Source of the DNA: Membranipora membranacea
Lineage: Eukaryota > Bryozoa > Gymnolaemata > Cheilostomatida > Membraniporidae
NCBI GenBank assembly: GCA_914767715.1
Contig: OU612072.1
Coordinates: 3,842,001 to 3,906,000 of the forward strand
Reading direction: 5' to 3'
DNA length: 64,000 nt
The translations under genes and the position numbers were made by a program. Below are positions 13,408 through 29,500 of the stretch, in pieces. Positions within the stretch are counted from its first letter, which is position 1; each line of letters begins with the position of its first letter. Under the pieces are notes generated by a model that was not told the DNA's origin, did no database searches, and saw only the letters and a list, made by a program, of their open reading frames with translations.

Positions 13408-14503
13408 TTCATAATCTGGAAGGCAATTCACACACAATTATATCTTAGTAAGATGATGAGATATATATAGATAAAAACCTTGTATCGGCAGCAAAACAAG
13501 CTGCTGCCACATGGCAAGAATATTATGTTAGACAATTTTATCTTAAATGTCTGAGATATCAAAGAGTATAATTGAATTGGTCCTTGTGTAGGAAAAATAT
13601 GAAAAAAAACAATAAAAATCTAAATACTGCATTTGTCTAAGTTTGATATCAATAGAGTGTTCTTTTTAATATAAGAATCTTGAGATCACATATTAAGCTT
13701 ATTGAAAGGTTCCTACTTTACAACATTTAAAAAGAAATTACAGCAGCATGATCAACGCTAAAGATAATAGTATAGAGTTGAAACTGTACAAAATATAATA
13801 TTAAAAGTTGGGATAGCAAGCAAGATAGAAAAAGAAAACCTTCATTATTATTTAAAAAAAAAGTTTACTTGGCTCTCTACAATTAGCAGCAGAGAAAGAG
13901 ACAAGGTGCCGTATACAAACATGCTAAAAACTGGAGTTGAATATAACAGGAAATAAATTAATTTCATCTAAGTCAAAAAAAAGAAAGCGATAGAATACAA
14001 GCATTCACATTAAGTTAATTCTTTGGCCCTCGTTTTGTTTCCTAAGCACCATTTGCCTGCAATGAATCCACTTATGTAAATAGTCATGAGTATATAATGT
14101 ATATGGAATGTTTGAAAGTGGAAAAGATGAGCAAGTTTTATGTCCAAAAAACAATGAAAGTCAAATAGTGCCGTTGTACAAGGAGGACTAGTCGATGTAC
14201 CTCCTTCATCATCGCAGCACTGATCAAAATATTTCTGAGAATTTGTGTCTAATAATATCAAAGAGTCTTCTCTCTCTCTCTCTACACTTTCTGTCAATTT
14301 TCAGAACTTCTGAGGGAAATGGTATCCGATAAAGATCCTTAACCATTTATCGTCCTAATCTATAGGTCATGTCCTCTGTTATACATGCAATTTGACCCTC
14401 TTGATCTCAACAACAAGAGTCAACACGTAAACACTTTGGTTGTGGTATCCAGGCTCACCATAATTACCCCAACACGACATCCATTATATCACCAATTACA
14501 AGT

Positions 14504-17500
14504 TTACAGCACTTGATATTTGGTTTCTTCTGTTGGTGGTGTTGGCCATGTGGCTGAGCTAAGGTCAGGCTGTGACATGCTCACTCCGTGTCTCGTAGCT
14601 TCAAACTGTGAAGTAGCCATTTTAATATCGCCTACACTTTGTACTCGTGAGTATTGGTCTAATGGTGTGTAGTACCCTCCGTTCACCGACTCCATCACTG
14701 GATTATGCTGTTGTTGTTGTTGGTGAGCCGCTGCGGAGTGGTGGTGCAGTCCCATGTATCCTCCAGCGCCGGATGAGGTCATGTTCAGATGGTGGGCGGT
14801 GAGGTAGCTGGGGTCGTATGAGTACGAGTGAGAATAGAGGGGAGTAGACTGGTAACTGCTGTAATCTATGTAATCTTGAGGAGGCTGTTGTGGACGAGAG
14901 TTAGCCATGTTTGGTGGCAGTGTGTTTAGTCCCTGCTGAGTGTGAGGGAGACTTTGTTGTAAGTGACTGAGACTCTGTGGGTTGTATTGATCGAGTGAGT
15001 CGATCTGCTGATGTGACGGTGGCGGAGCTGATGGCTGTTCTGTTGAGTTCTGTGTGCTGACTACCTGTGGCGGTGGGGGAGGAGACCATGTATTAGTTTG
15101 AGCAGGGCTACATTCGCTGCTACCATGAGAATTTCCGCTATCTGTAGGAATAGATAAATGAAGACATAAAAATATCATTATCAATAATCGTGGAGCAATT
15201 AAAAAGAATCATATTCATATTCAACTCCTTTGATCTCTACTATTTATATAAATCGTTACTAATAGTGACCAGTGCCTGGATTTTATCGATCAAGCGGTCA
15301 AAATTTTGTATTTGGAACGGAACTCTCTCAGTTATGATTGTGAAAGAGGAACCCATAGCCCTGATTTGCGCAGGACATTGCAACATTATAAAAAATTGCT
15401 AAAACTTTGAGTAGAGAAATAAATTGTTAAATTCCATCTGGTGCGGTTTCTATCGGTTGCAGGCTCGAAACTCAAGGCTACCGAATCTATCAAGAATTTT
15501 CTTCCAACCATGTTACTTGAAAACAATACTTTATGATAATTTTTCTCCTTTTTTAGCAGAAAAGCAGATGCGCTGTTTGAAGCAAACAGCTGTGCCAATA
15601 TCTACCATCCATCTATTTGCTCAATCTTGTTCTCACAGCCAGAATTTATTGAGTGAATGTTAATTGAGAAAACCACAACATGATGTAAATTGCTCGCTAC
15701 TTTGACTGATCGCAACAATTCATGTCCGTTGGGGAGTCATTATGGTTTTATACCTCTTGGAGATATGCTGAGATATCCAAAGTTTGGCAAGCGCTAGCAA
15801 GTGGTAGCGTTTATTGGATTGCAAAACTTTGCCTGACGTAATTTGCTTACTCAAATTACAAATAGATTACCATCGTCTTGAAACCAACTAAAATTTATAG
15901 GTTCTGCTCAGATGCACAGGCTGGCTACAAGGAGGATGATTTTGGTGATTTAATAGTAAAATCAACTCATGTTTCTACAAGATTGAGCCATAGCTGAACT
16001 AATTTATTTCTGCAAGTCAGCCATTTTGTTATATAACTGCGGCGATTAAGATTGAGATTTGAGATCCGATGCCCCCGCAATGCCATGTTAAATGTCTCGT
16101 TGCCTTACTGATCAACACACATCGATTACCCAGATAGCAATCATTGCAGTACTCTCTAGTAGTTTGGCAGGAAAAACCAATCATGTGCACCAATTTGTTC
16201 AATACTCTGATGAACATGGAGATAAAACTAATTGCGTGAATCAACCACAGCATCCTTGAGGCCTACGAAGTGCAGCTGTCACCGCAGGACCGGGATGTGC
16301 TGTCATAGCAGGTGATGATTTGCAAGTTCTTGCAGTCAATAGGGCTTCGACCAAGAAATTGGTTGGGATTACTGAGATCACTGCATAATAGTGTATGCAT
16401 ACATACATACAATCACTATATCACATATGATATGTTAATCTATATCATACATAATATTATGTGGTATATCATATGTCATATATAACATACCATATATTAT
16501 ATGGGATATATCATATCTCATACATCATTTATCAAATGAATAAGGATGTTGGTATATCGATAAAGACACACTCCTCACATACCTGTTGATATAAGTGTGT
16601 TAGCTGATGTCATCTGTGGTGAGTTAGATGAGTTAAATGGAGACCCCACTGGACTTCCTGTAGCTGAGTTACAGCTCGTGGCTGGAGATGGTTTCCCGCT
16701 GTTCACCGATGTCTTACTACTGATCGACGCGTTGAGCTGTTTTGGTCTGGTATTTTTTGGTGTGACTGTTGGAGGCGTGTCCGTACCACTGTTACTTCCT
16801 GTCTTAACCTGTTGTCTACATTTAGCTCTTCTGTTTTTAAACCAGACCTACCAAAAAATAAAATAAGAACTCAATGAAAGACTCCGAACTAACGTCATGT
16901 CACGCAATTAAAATGAATTTTGTTGGAAATTCCAGTCCATAAATTTTGACCATGTAGTTGGCAACCTAGACAAATTTAGCATTAAAACTGCCATTTGAGA
17001 GAAAATTCCGTGCCAAATATTGGCTGTCCAAACTTGTAGAATTAAAAAGACACTTTGGATTTGTTTGAAGGCCACCGTTTAAGTGTAGCATTAAACGTCA
17101 TAACCATGTAATTTTGGTGAATTTTTTCCCATAATGGGCCAATTATATCCAGTTAGCTGGCAGACCAAGGGGACATTAAATAGAGCGGATAGTGCTGCCT
17201 AGCTATACAAACTGGTACTATTATTTATATTCAAAAGAAAATGTAGAACAAGATCATGCGGCTGATATGTGTTGGCATTCGACAAAGTTTGGCGTATCTG
17301 TATTTGGTAAGGTACGAAGCTAATACGAGGGGAGGGCTGGGCTACACTTGCCTACACTTGTACAGTGAGATCCATCATTCTCCTCACTCTACTCATGACA
17401 TGTTATGGAGCAAAATCCATCATTAACCTATTCAGTGACAACCGCAAATGTGTCAAACATTTCTTTGATATTCTGATATGTAAAACTTTTTACGATCTCA

Positions 17501-20500
17501 CTCCAATTTGATAACTGTAGCCTGTAACTGTTTTTCAATCGACACATGATTCTGCTGGCCTGTTCCACCAGGTGATCGATGGAGGGGCAGAGACTGCAAC
17601 AGTCTGACACATATTGTGGTTTATAGGCCTATGTTAGAAATTTCAGTGCATCAGAGCAGAATTGAGAATTGATTTAGATTTTGTTGAGAAATTTAAGCGA
17701 TTGAAACACCTGACATACTGATTCTCTTTCTCGAAATGTTCAGACTCGGATTCATAATCAAAAACTGAAAAATATAGTTTTATAATCTGGATTCTACCAT
17801 TTTCCGAGTATCCTGATATGCGACCTGGTCGTACAGTGCTTTTAGCCTACATTTTAAGCCAACAAGACAGTAAGACTATGATTTCTGATTGTCACTGCGA
17901 TAAACCAAAAGTTAGCAGATAAATCAATCTTATTTTTTGTTGGGCGAAGAAGTCGTTCACTCCAATCCAGATTAATGGATGTCACATGAATGAATTGTTA
18001 TATAATGTCCAATGGCAGCTTGACCAAATGTATACTGAAGGCTGATAGCCAATGAACCCAGAAACCTGCACACCATCTCATAATAAAAAAGTGCAGGACT
18101 ACAGAGCCTCCGTACCAAACATTTTGGCCCTGAATTCATCTTAATGCTATAGGAAATTATCAGGGCGAGATGTTAATGATCAGGACCCCAGTCTAGTGTG
18201 ATTGGACAGTTGCCACTACTACCTGCCTCATTAGGCCGCAACAGTTGATTAGAGAAAGATCGTTAACTGGTGGTTGTCTATGGAATGAACCCAATTACGG
18301 CGACATTGTCAATATTAACTGCAGTCATTAATACTGGTTATTGTCTTTGCATTTGTCATGGAGGTACTTGTGAAATTTGGCAGGCGTGAAGCCTAGGCAG
18401 TCACCATGTAGTTCTTTGAAAAAAGGAATAAGCTCTATTTGGTAATTTTTAGGAATATGACCCAGTAGTGGTGGGTGTATCCAGAAAAATATGGTAAAGC
18501 GGGTCCTCCACATACGTCAGACCTATCTAAGATCAGTTTGGCTTAGCAAGGTTTTGCGAATTTGTGTCTAATCTGCTTTCCCAAAACACCCTTGGAATTA
18601 CTCCTTGACTATCAAAGATCATCACTAACTGCCACAACTAGCTTTCTCAGCACAACTTGGGCTTTTTCAGAGATATAACGAAAAAACTGAAATGAAAGAA
18701 TTTGACAAACAATTTTCTAATGCCGTTCTCATGAGATGGTGACAGTCACTCACTCTGGTTAAGTAAAGACATTTTAATCAATTCTCACCAGAATCACAAC
18801 AACCTATGCTATGTATGTGACGGGTCAGAAATCAATTTCCTTTCCTCGTAATGTAAGTAATTACATGTAGTGATTGATATGCCCAGATGTTCTACCTTCT
18901 GGATGACCTTTCTGGTGAATATTTAGCTAAGATCTCACTTCCATCCAGGCCCTATACATCTGTGTATATATTGGTGTATGACGTGATCATAGAAATTTTA
19001 GAAGGGAGAAAGTTTCTCCAGTGGTTGGTTAAATGGTGAAAAGAGCAGATTTTGTTGGTTCTGCATTTTGGAATAATAACCATTGTCTCAATTTTCTAGA
19101 AGTGCTCAAATCTGCCGGTCATTGAAATACCTTTATTCTTGACCACAATATTTGACACCACAGTCCTAAATATTCAACTTTACTGTCTCTCAGTTCTTTT
19201 GAGGAACTGGTGTTCCCCATAACCCTAATAAAATTACATGCCAAGTATACATTACCCGCATTCTGCAGGAACAGTTTTCGGTTTTTCAAGGAGATGAAAT
19301 TCCTCTTCACCGTTCAGAGAAGGTAATTGGTGAAAATTACAACCATATTATGACCGGCAAACGGACCTTTCCAGGATCTTATATAGCAAGGCACTCGACC
19401 CTGCCTCTGACGTACTTGTTTATTGACATTTAGGGATGTAGCAGTTAGTCTGATTCTAATCACATAAAATCCTGGATATTAGAGCTTCAGAGATTGTGAT
19501 AGTCACACCCAGGCATACTATGGGCAGTTAAAATTTCCATTACTTTTTTGTGTGTTAAAACTCAAGATGAGATTATTCCATCTAACGTTAAGTTTAACGA
19601 GCAATAGTTGGCCCAAAGACATCAAAAACATGAACCGATGTTCGAATCTATCAATGTTATAAGGACTGTACTACTGACCTGGACTCTGGATTCTGGTAGG
19701 TTTATTTTGAGAGCCACCTCCTCCCTCATGAATATATCAGGGTATCGAGTCTTCTGAAAGAGCTCCTCAAGAACGTCCAGCTGCTGTCGGGAGAAGGTCG
19801 TACGCTCTCGTCTCTGTTTCCTGGCAGGGGTGATAACTGCAAATAAAAGAGGAGATAATTAGCAAAGGGTTTATGCGGAAGGATGTTTCAACATAACATA
19901 TATGTATATTATTAGTATTAGTATAGTATATATTTGATTAAACTTGAAAGCGTAAATAAATTTCATTCACGGGTAGAGCCAATGTTGAGAAAGGCTGTAG
20001 GATAGATACAACATGATAATATTACAGTGTAACTGCAGTATTTGCTGTAGAGTTACCAAAATCCATTTCACCGGTTGATATCTTTCATGATAATTCAGGG
20101 AAAGCGAACTTCAGTCTGGTGCACAAAGTTACGGATGATGATTGGAACATCTGGATAATTTTATTAATTCCCATCTATTAGACTGCACTGAATCCTTAGA
20201 CATGCCGCTAAAAATTGCTTTGTTTTTTCAACAAATCACAGGTTACATTTGCAGTGCACTTGCTCCCCTCTATTCAAGCAGGTCATTACTCTGAGTTTTT
20301 GCAACAACTGATGGATAAAAGACCTGGGTCATGCTTAAACACCATCCGATGTTTTCAGTCAATTATATGCGCAGAAAACCTGGAAACGCTGGCAAGTTCG
20401 GTTTGCAGATTGCATCACGGAACATATTCTTGGCGTGAGGACTTGGGAGATATGTCCTGTGCATGCATATATTTACACAGATAGTGGATGAGACACCTGC

Positions 20501-23500
20501 TTGACACCTGTTTCACAATGTCTTGGCATATTATATGACAGGTAGGGTTGATAAAGAATTGATAGAGTGTGGGCAGGCTTGCTTCTAGAGACTACAGTAT
20601 GCAGGTGGTTATTTTAGTGATGCGTTGATTGTGGCCAGAAGGTTTGACTTGTATATGAATGAGAATTTTCAGCGAATAAACCCGGATGTTTCTAATAAGC
20701 GGTCACGGATGTTATCCAATACTGGACCCACCTAGATTTAGAGACTTCAATCAATATTGTAAGTGAAAAGAGACCGCAAAATGATGAATGATATGCAAAC
20801 TTGGATAACTCCTTATTATTGATGATGTTAGATTCCCTTGGAATAATCGGCGACGTTTTATTTTGGTGGATTTATTAGTGCAAGGCTTAAAGAAATATTG
20901 AATGGTTTACGACAGCGCTTAATACGATCATATCAGTTCCTAGATTACCAATACCGCGGGCCAAGGTATTTTGAAGCTTTGAAACTGAAGTATTTTGTAG
21001 GTTTACACTAATCCTTTTTTTTTCATTGAGGAAAAGTTGTAACATTAATGGCTTCTTTTAAGGTTTACTCCTTTCTGCTTTACTAAACCAAGTTTAGAAG
21101 TTCTCTGGTATCTGATACTTATGCAATTAATGCATATCAAAGTATATTAATGACCATTTCAAAAAATCAACTTTATCAATGAATGTCAATTTCATATGTT
21201 TGATGCTCTCGAGAGCGATTGTAAAGTTTGTAAACTTAGTCAGAATTCTGGCACATTGATTTTAACAAATGTCCTTTATTGGTGCCGAACCATATTCTGT
21301 TTTGACAGTTTCGAGTATTAACAACAATATAAATCGGTAGTATCGGAAATCATTGACTATTCACAATCAAGAAATAGAACATTTAGTCAACGTCCAATGG
21401 CACTTTTCATCTTAGATGAGAAAGCTAGAGATGTTGCAAAAGTAAGAAAATAAATTGATACTTGATGTGTGTTTTTCTCAAGGGTTGTCACTATGGAGCA
21501 CCTGTGTAAGCTAACATTGGTGTTAAGAGTATCTTCCTGATGATACAGATAATGATCTTTCCTCTGCTATAATAATAAAGTTTGGCTAGTGACATCTCAA
21601 GAAGTTGAGCAAGTCTTGAGAAAACATCAAGGAAGCTGAAATGGCCTATAATGTCCATTTAGGTTGGGACAAAAAATATGTTTGAGTCAGCAGAACCGGG
21701 AGATGTTAGCAATATCTCAAGGAAAAGAGAATCTGAGCTTGTGTTACTGATTAGGAACAACAACATCCTAGAGTCTAAAAATTTAATCAAAATTGTATTT
21801 ACAATATTAATTGACTGGCCGAAGAGGTTTAATATAATTCTGAGATGGCACATTTCTGAGTCTGAACTTTGATAGACTAAATGAATTTCTAATGAATCTT
21901 CATAGGAAACCTCAATACAGTTGTTATGCACATTGCAACATGATAATAGAAAACAATTAATGGTTCGAACTCATCTCGTCAAACTGCAGGATGCGCAATA
22001 ATAAAGATGCTGATTCTCTTTTAAGAAAGAAACGCAGAAAAGAAGCTACTGTAGGTGAATGTATCAGTGTCTGGATGACTTGCCTTTTTATTCTTCCACC
22101 CCCACCCCGAATTCTAAACACTCCCAATCTCTTGTGAGCTTCACAGTTTTTGGCCTCAGGTGCAAGGCCAGCGATGAGTATAAAAACTTTGGTTGAAAAC
22201 CACACAAAAAACCGATCATACATTTGCACCTAACCCGGTAGACGAAATAATTGTTTATGTGTTATAATAAATCAGCTTCAAATATTTCAAAATTCTAAAT
22301 CGAGCACAAATAAAATACACACCATCGCCTAAGAATGAATCAAGCATCCAGGTTACTTTGTAGTAAAGACTTTGTACTAGGACTGACCACACTCTGTTAT
22401 TGTGTCTTTACTTCAGGCCTTATTTGAATAATCTACGTCACAGCTGGACCATGTGTTATTTTGTTGGTGCAGGTTTTCCTCAACAACAAGAATATTGGTC
22501 CCTGATGGAACTCTGCAGTGACAATCTGCCCTACATTTCATCACCACTCAATAAACTGAATACACCGCCGGTGTGGACCTATTCATCGAACCATCCAGTG
22601 GTGACGCCTGATATGATAGGCTGAGAAACAGGATATGACTGGTAAACATGGTGTCTGTCAGAGAGAGAGAGAGAGATACAGTTTGATTAAGTTTCGGCAA
22701 AAGGTGCAGAGTCATGAGTAGATTAATACATTGTACCAACAAGTTACATGATTAAACTAAATTCATTTCAGTTTATATCATCATGTGGGTGGCCTGTTGA
22801 ACTATAGAATGATCGGAGGAGAGATATGCTCTGTGACAGCCACATGGGAAACGCTGCCATCCCGGAATGTCTAAAGATAAAACAATATGATGGCTAATTG
22901 AGCTGAAAGATGCTGATTGCTGATAGGGTGGTGAGGCGTTGTGTCCATTAATGTCTGTTAGTGCAAATTATATTATGCAACAAGTGTATCTGATTTCCAA
23001 CCCAGTGGCGGTAAAAATGAGCACCCAAAATACTCACAGCTGACAACCAAGATTGCGGTAAGCTGTGAAAGACTAACTTGATGGTAAAAAGAAATTGATT
23101 TGTCAAACTCTTTGTCAGAAATCTTTTATGTACCAATTAGTATGCTCTCATGTGTTTGTTTTGTTGTTTTGTTTTGTTGTTATTTCCTCATTCACAATAC
23201 CAGAATGCAGTTTTTTTGCACATTTTCATTTACACATCAGCTGACAAAAGTTTATTGCGCACGCAATCTTACCCTTTCATGTCCATTTACGAAAACAAGT
23301 CATGAGTTAGCAAAATCAGCCTCCTGTTGACTTATTAGTTCTGTATTATTATATTTAAAGGTAATTCTAACATGAGTAACAATATACCCATAAACATGTA
23401 AATAGAGTATTGATATGTTTATGAATATACCCAATGATGCTTGGATTGAAAACACAATTTTCAAGTTTTCAGATCCATTTCACTGACGTAATACCGAGTT

Positions 23501-26500
23501 AAATGTCCAGAGTGACATGATCAGATGTACTGATACCAAACTCATGCTTGAGTAAAAATAAAAAAAACACCCTCAAAAGGTAACATGGTAATGGAGCCAT
23601 TACTCGACTTATGAGCCCTCAGCCACTTAACTCAACTATGGGTACAGATAATTAGCTAACGGATCCTGACACAAAAACATCCTGCCCTATCGAGTCACGC
23701 CAGGCTGGGCAAGAATTACCATGGCCTGTTTGTCAGCACACAAAAAAAATGCCAAGAATCAGTTCGAAAGAATCAAAATGATGAGTCGAAAATTTTGGTT
23801 CACTTTTGTAGGATAAGACCACAAATTTCAGGAAAGCAAAGTGCCTCAGATATAATGCCAGTCATAATTTTTATTAAGGTGATGTTTTGAGTTTATTTTT
23901 GGACTCTATAACCTTAAATGTTCAGAACATGCAATTTTGTAAGATAAGAGAGTTTGGATTCAGAAGTGAATCAACCAGAGGCCAAGAAACCTTAAAAACG
24001 GATGTCCAGTTTGTGAAACACCATCACAGGCCCCAATTAATGATTCAACACCAGATTATTAATTCTGGTTAACTTTCTACCCAACTCCTTTAGTCCACTT
24101 CACCGCAAATGATCAATTCATCATGATTGATGTAGATTTAGGTTTCAGCAAGTTGGCGTAGCCTGCGAACTTTTCGCTGCTTCCGAGGTTATCGAGGGTG
24201 GCAGTCACATACCCTCGTAAAGAAAAACAACATTTTAAATAAAATTAATATTTAGGAGCGAGCGAGGGCATACAATTATAGCAGTAGTATTATTCTTCTC
24301 GACATTTTTTACAAGTCTGCACCGGCTCACCCTTTGCCTGGTGGCTAAATAACCACAGGCCGTACATCACAACATCTCAAATTACTGCAGGGCTATTAAT
24401 TTTCGTCACATTGCGTCGTCGCTTCAGAACTCGCTGGCTTGCCAAAGGGTGGTGAAATTTAATTGCTGTGGTAAATGGGAATCTTGTTTTCGTTTGCCCT
24501 GCAGCTGGGGCGGATGTGAGGCGGTCAGCTAAATGACCATCATCGCGTATTCTATCCTTAGCTGTCTAGATAGGCGAGATTTAGTTATAATTGTGGCGTG
24601 CTGGACATCTGGAATTCTATGACACAGACATAAAAACAGTACAATAAATCTTCCCCTAATTTTAAAGGGTTGAAAATTGGGCCCATGATGTACCCCTTTG
24701 CGATCAAGTGCAGGAATCAGTGTCGATTGTATGCTCCTATGCTTGCATAGTTTGAGGAAACACTCAACAACCGAATTTCTGTGTAAGGGCGCTACGACCC
24801 TAGTGCCACATTGCGCATGAATCACAAACAATTCAGTGAGGACACACCTATATGGTTTGGCAGGACTCTACGCATTGATACCTGGTGTAAACTAGCACAG
24901 CGGCAAATGTGGTTTGGTGAATGATAAACATCAAATAGCAATCGACTGATGTACCGGGAGAAAGAAAAGAATATTTGATTGAATACTTGGCAAAATGATA
25001 ATTTGAAAAGGAACAATTTGATGCTCTGTTGCACTCGTCGTAGTTTTTTATGGTTCATCTTTAACCAGCTCTCCTAATATTAATTTTCCGATTTGGCTGA
25101 GAGAATAGCCTTGGCAAAAGGAAACACCACAATGCGAATATAAACATCATTTAATACTACAATAAAACAATTATTGTAATTTTGGCTATCAATTCAGGTA
25201 TCAAGTGGGATTATATTTTCCAAACCAAACCTTCCCATCAGAAGCTGTAAAGTAATCCCCATACCACCGCTGTTTGCCAAAAGTTCTAAATACCTCAAAT
25301 AAAAGACCAATCTCTGTAATCTACAACCTATTAGCACAGGCACTTAAAAGTGAGAATCATCCCACTCTGCAGCCAACAGACAGTATTATATATTATAAAG
25401 GTGTAATTTAAATGGCTTATTACTCAACAACAGTCTCCAGCCGCAAAACGCAGATAGAACAGGAGGTTCACTCAGTGTATACCAATCAATCAATCTCTCT
25501 GGTCAAATAGTGACAGTGCAGCTGCAAAACTAAGCTATTCAATCTTAACCATTACATTTTTTTGGAGGTCTGGTTTAAGCAAGCACCTCTGAGTGCAAGG
25601 ATATCTACCAGCATGAGATTTGTTTGCGCCGCCTGTCACATGGTGCTTGCAATGGCTGTGATGAGATGATTGGTGTTACTGGTAAGTTACAGAGGGAGCA
25701 GACGAGCACAGGTGTTATCTACAGGTAGAAAGGTCACCTCAGAGTGTTACCTACAGAAGCCATAGGTCACACTAATGATCTAATATGCCTCTTTAGATTC
25801 ATTGATTAAATGGAAATATATTTCACCGTGGGTTGTGGTAACCCAAAAACCAAATGTAATTTTTGGTCAAATTTCCTGCTAAACTGCTTTCTTTCACCAC
25901 TCCTTTTTCTTGCGAGTTTTAAGTTATAAACAGTTTAGGAATTAACTGGCCAAGCAGTTTCTTTTCACGCAGCTCATTATTATATTTATATTTATTGTAT
26001 TCTTATACTTGACCTTGACCTTGGGTGTTTTCATTACTTGTAAGAAGGGATAATATACCCTCATATGGTATTATTTTACCGTGTTAAGTCAATTAAGTGA
26101 CATCATCAAAATCTCTGTCAGTCTCCAGAGTATATCTATGAGTGACAATCTGAATATCAAAGTCATCAATCAGTATCTAGAAGCAGCTTATGTCCAAATA
26201 TGATAGCTCGTAGCCTGAGATCAAACAAGTAATATTCCCAAACCTTCAACTTATGACTCATGTGCAACTGAAGCCAGGTGTTGTTTGGCCTGAGGCTAAT
26301 TGTGCTACCATAGATGGTCGTCATCCATGTATTGCAACAAACAACTTTTGTCGTTGAGACAAATAATACAAAATAATGATAATTAATCGCCTTCTTAGAG
26401 GAGATAGGTTCACGGTTGTTCCTCACTATTCAGGAGTTTTGCAGACTTGTGGTATTATTTTCCCATGGATGAGGGGTACAGCGACGGAGGTCGGTTTGGG

Positions 26501-29500
26501 CTGGGCTCGAATAAACGCAGATTTTGCGGTCAAAAAATATTATTACTCAACTTTTTATTGCTTGATGTATTATTTTTGTCCTAAATAATATTTCCATTAT
26601 GCTTATACCAAAAACAACAAAAAATGTGCACTCAGCCAGCTTTCGTTGACGAGGATAACGACTTTTTTGACGTGTGAAGGTGGCAGAAATGCTCCACATA
26701 TTCCGAGGATTAAAATCCTTTATCCTCTCATAGTCCAGGAAGGTATTGTACTTGCTTTTTTTATGTAAATCCGTGAAATAAGTAAGCATCTTCAGGAGTG
26801 ATTTATGATCCTGTCTCCCATCAGTAGATTATTTTCCATTGCTGACACAAAAAATTTTGGTGGGAAATCCATTTGACTCATTATTTACATCAAAATATCT
26901 CCCAAATAATAAAATACGCCCAGTGTATACTTTAATGAACCATAGATCATGGTGTCTATTGAGTATGTATAATTCATAACCTGCTGTTGTAGGGCTTCAT
27001 CGTGAGGTCTGTGATCTCATCACTGGCGACATACATGACCGAGTCGTGTTTGATGACATCCAGCCAGGATTAACAAGGGTTAATTCTTATTTTGGAGACT
27101 GATTAGTTTTAATAATGTGACATGGATAAACTACATTACAGGCACATGGCTGAAACTAACTGTTGTGGATTATTAATGTTGGTGACAAAACCAGCTAATA
27201 CGAAAAAACCGGTTTTAGGAGACCATATTAATGCTGCTGGAATCTTGGAAAGAATCAATTGACAGGGAATTTGAGGGTTTTTTCGTCACTGTTTGGTCTA
27301 GGATTGTATACCAATTAATGCAATTATAAGTTGCAATATCCTGTTAATATAGCAACAACAAGATTGCTGTCACAAATTGTCTTGTCCTGTTTTTATTAAT
27401 TCTAAATAAATTCATGATACAAATTTGGCAAACAGTGTAGGATAATTAAATTGTTGCCAAACGTCATAATTCAGATCTTATTATTGTTAACACAACTGAT
27501 GAGGCACAACTTGAAAAGCACCTGCTGGAAATTTTTGCACTAGAAAAGTTAATTTTATGCTAATTAGTTGTATTATTCAATTCCAAAATTATGATTTGTG
27601 AGGCGAAAACTGACAATGTTTTCTAAAGTGCTCAAATTTATGTATCCATTCAGAATCACTGTAAACAGGCAATTTGGAAATTAAAAATAGTGACACACTT
27701 TTAAATGGATTCATTGTGTTGTCTTAATTTAGTTCGACAAAATTTTAAGACTCTAGCTAATTGCAAAAATACAAATAAACAATTTGATAGTATGGGTGTA
27801 CCATTTTTCCATCAGGATCGAATTTGTTCTTTATTACTGCTCTAAAAGTTTCTTGACAAAAGAGACAAATCTCCAGCTAGAGTGCCCCTCCCCCTTTCAG
27901 ACACCCCTCCCCTTTGGTCTCCCCTCCCCCAGTCAGTACCAGGTATCACAGCTTGTGGCATCACACGACAGTTTTAACTACTTTTGTTGAATGACCTTTT
28001 AGTGCAGATTTGATTGAAATTCTCTGATTCATAGAAGGCTCTTCCTTTTTGGGAGGTGAGCCCAGTTAGCTCAGTGACCTCATTGTTTTTACCGCAGACG
28101 GAGTTTTAAGCCAAAAAAGTCTTTATTATTACCATTATTTTTCGCACCAGATGGGCAAAGTGTGCTTAAATATACATTCATAGTATGTGTGTTGCAAGTG
28201 GAATGATGATTTGAGAGCGGTGAATTCACTCAAGATTGCAACATCAAAACCTGTCCTGTTGTTTCTCGTGGAGGTGACCTTGGTGCAATTATGTCTAGCG
28301 CATTTTGTGTAGGCGCTTCTAAATTTTTGTCCGACTTAATTCAAAACCAAACAGCTTTAAGACATGTGTTCTCAACGTTTTTTATTTGTTTTTAGGCATC
28401 TTGAGATCCCATTTCGGGTATAAAATCTTAGGCAGCAACAAGAAATCATTGTCCACATGCTCTGTTCGAGAGCCATTGTGATATGAATGCTTCAGGGAAC
28501 GATTAAATGCTTTCTTGGGCAGCAGGGTGGAGCACTTGGGCGAGGCAAATCAGGAGTTGTCTTACTGTTGTGTAGGCTAGTCCAACCTTTTTAATTTCCT
28601 TTTCGAACTCTTATTCTTCCGAATCGAATCGAAGCACAAACAATCGTAATCTCAACCTTAGCTCACTAAATACTAAATTTCAGCAGGTTGTTACAACTCA
28701 AACAACAGACGTGCACAAGTGATGCCCGAGTAAACGGTATGATTATAGATTAAAATACCAAACTCAAAGCATCTCAGACAGCGGCATCAGTTTGCCCATC
28801 ATTCATTCATGTGAACTTCGCCACAGTCATAGCCTCTGCGCTGCTGGCTGATCTTTTACGCTATGAATTTACTAAGTCAAACAATAAGCAACTGGGCTGT
28901 CATAGTCTGAGCCCGCCCCCCCAGACTTTTGCCCCTCGCCCGACGCCCCCCCCCCCCCCCCCGACGAGGGCTGTCATAATTCAGGACCTTAATTGACAGT
29001 GGGTGTTATTTTCATTGCTCACAAATAGCCTACTTCCCTACGATGCTAGAATAAGGAGGTGAAAGCTGAGAATACTTGACACTAACATATCAATCAAACT
29101 CGCAGAGTCATTGAGTACAAGGTAATTACTGTGAGCGTTTGTCTACTCTGACCCTAAAGCCTATAATCAAAAAATAGCAGGAAAAAAAGCAGACACAAAT
29201 TGATGTTTTCTGTTGAGATTATTCTCGGTTGCGCTGAGGTATTCCTTTGGTTGTTATGCATATTTGTAACACCTTTCAGATGGTTTTTTTTTCTCAGGGC
29301 AATAATTATGAAGTTGAAGACCACCTCTGATCAATATGAAAATTTTATATGCCAAAGATTTGGGTTAAAAATAATAAGTATGACACATATCCAGTAGACA
29401 TGAGCTTTGTTCTTTTTCTAGGGCATCCTTGTGTAAGTGAGAAATCCTCTGCTTCCTAATCCCCAGATACTTTGGGGACTTATATTCAAAAGTAATTTCA

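Noticed and set aside
20215-20484. 89-codon plus-strand frame in Otx intron 1 as a nested gene
   Set aside because: No similarity recognised and no flanking splice or polyadenylation signals that stand out.
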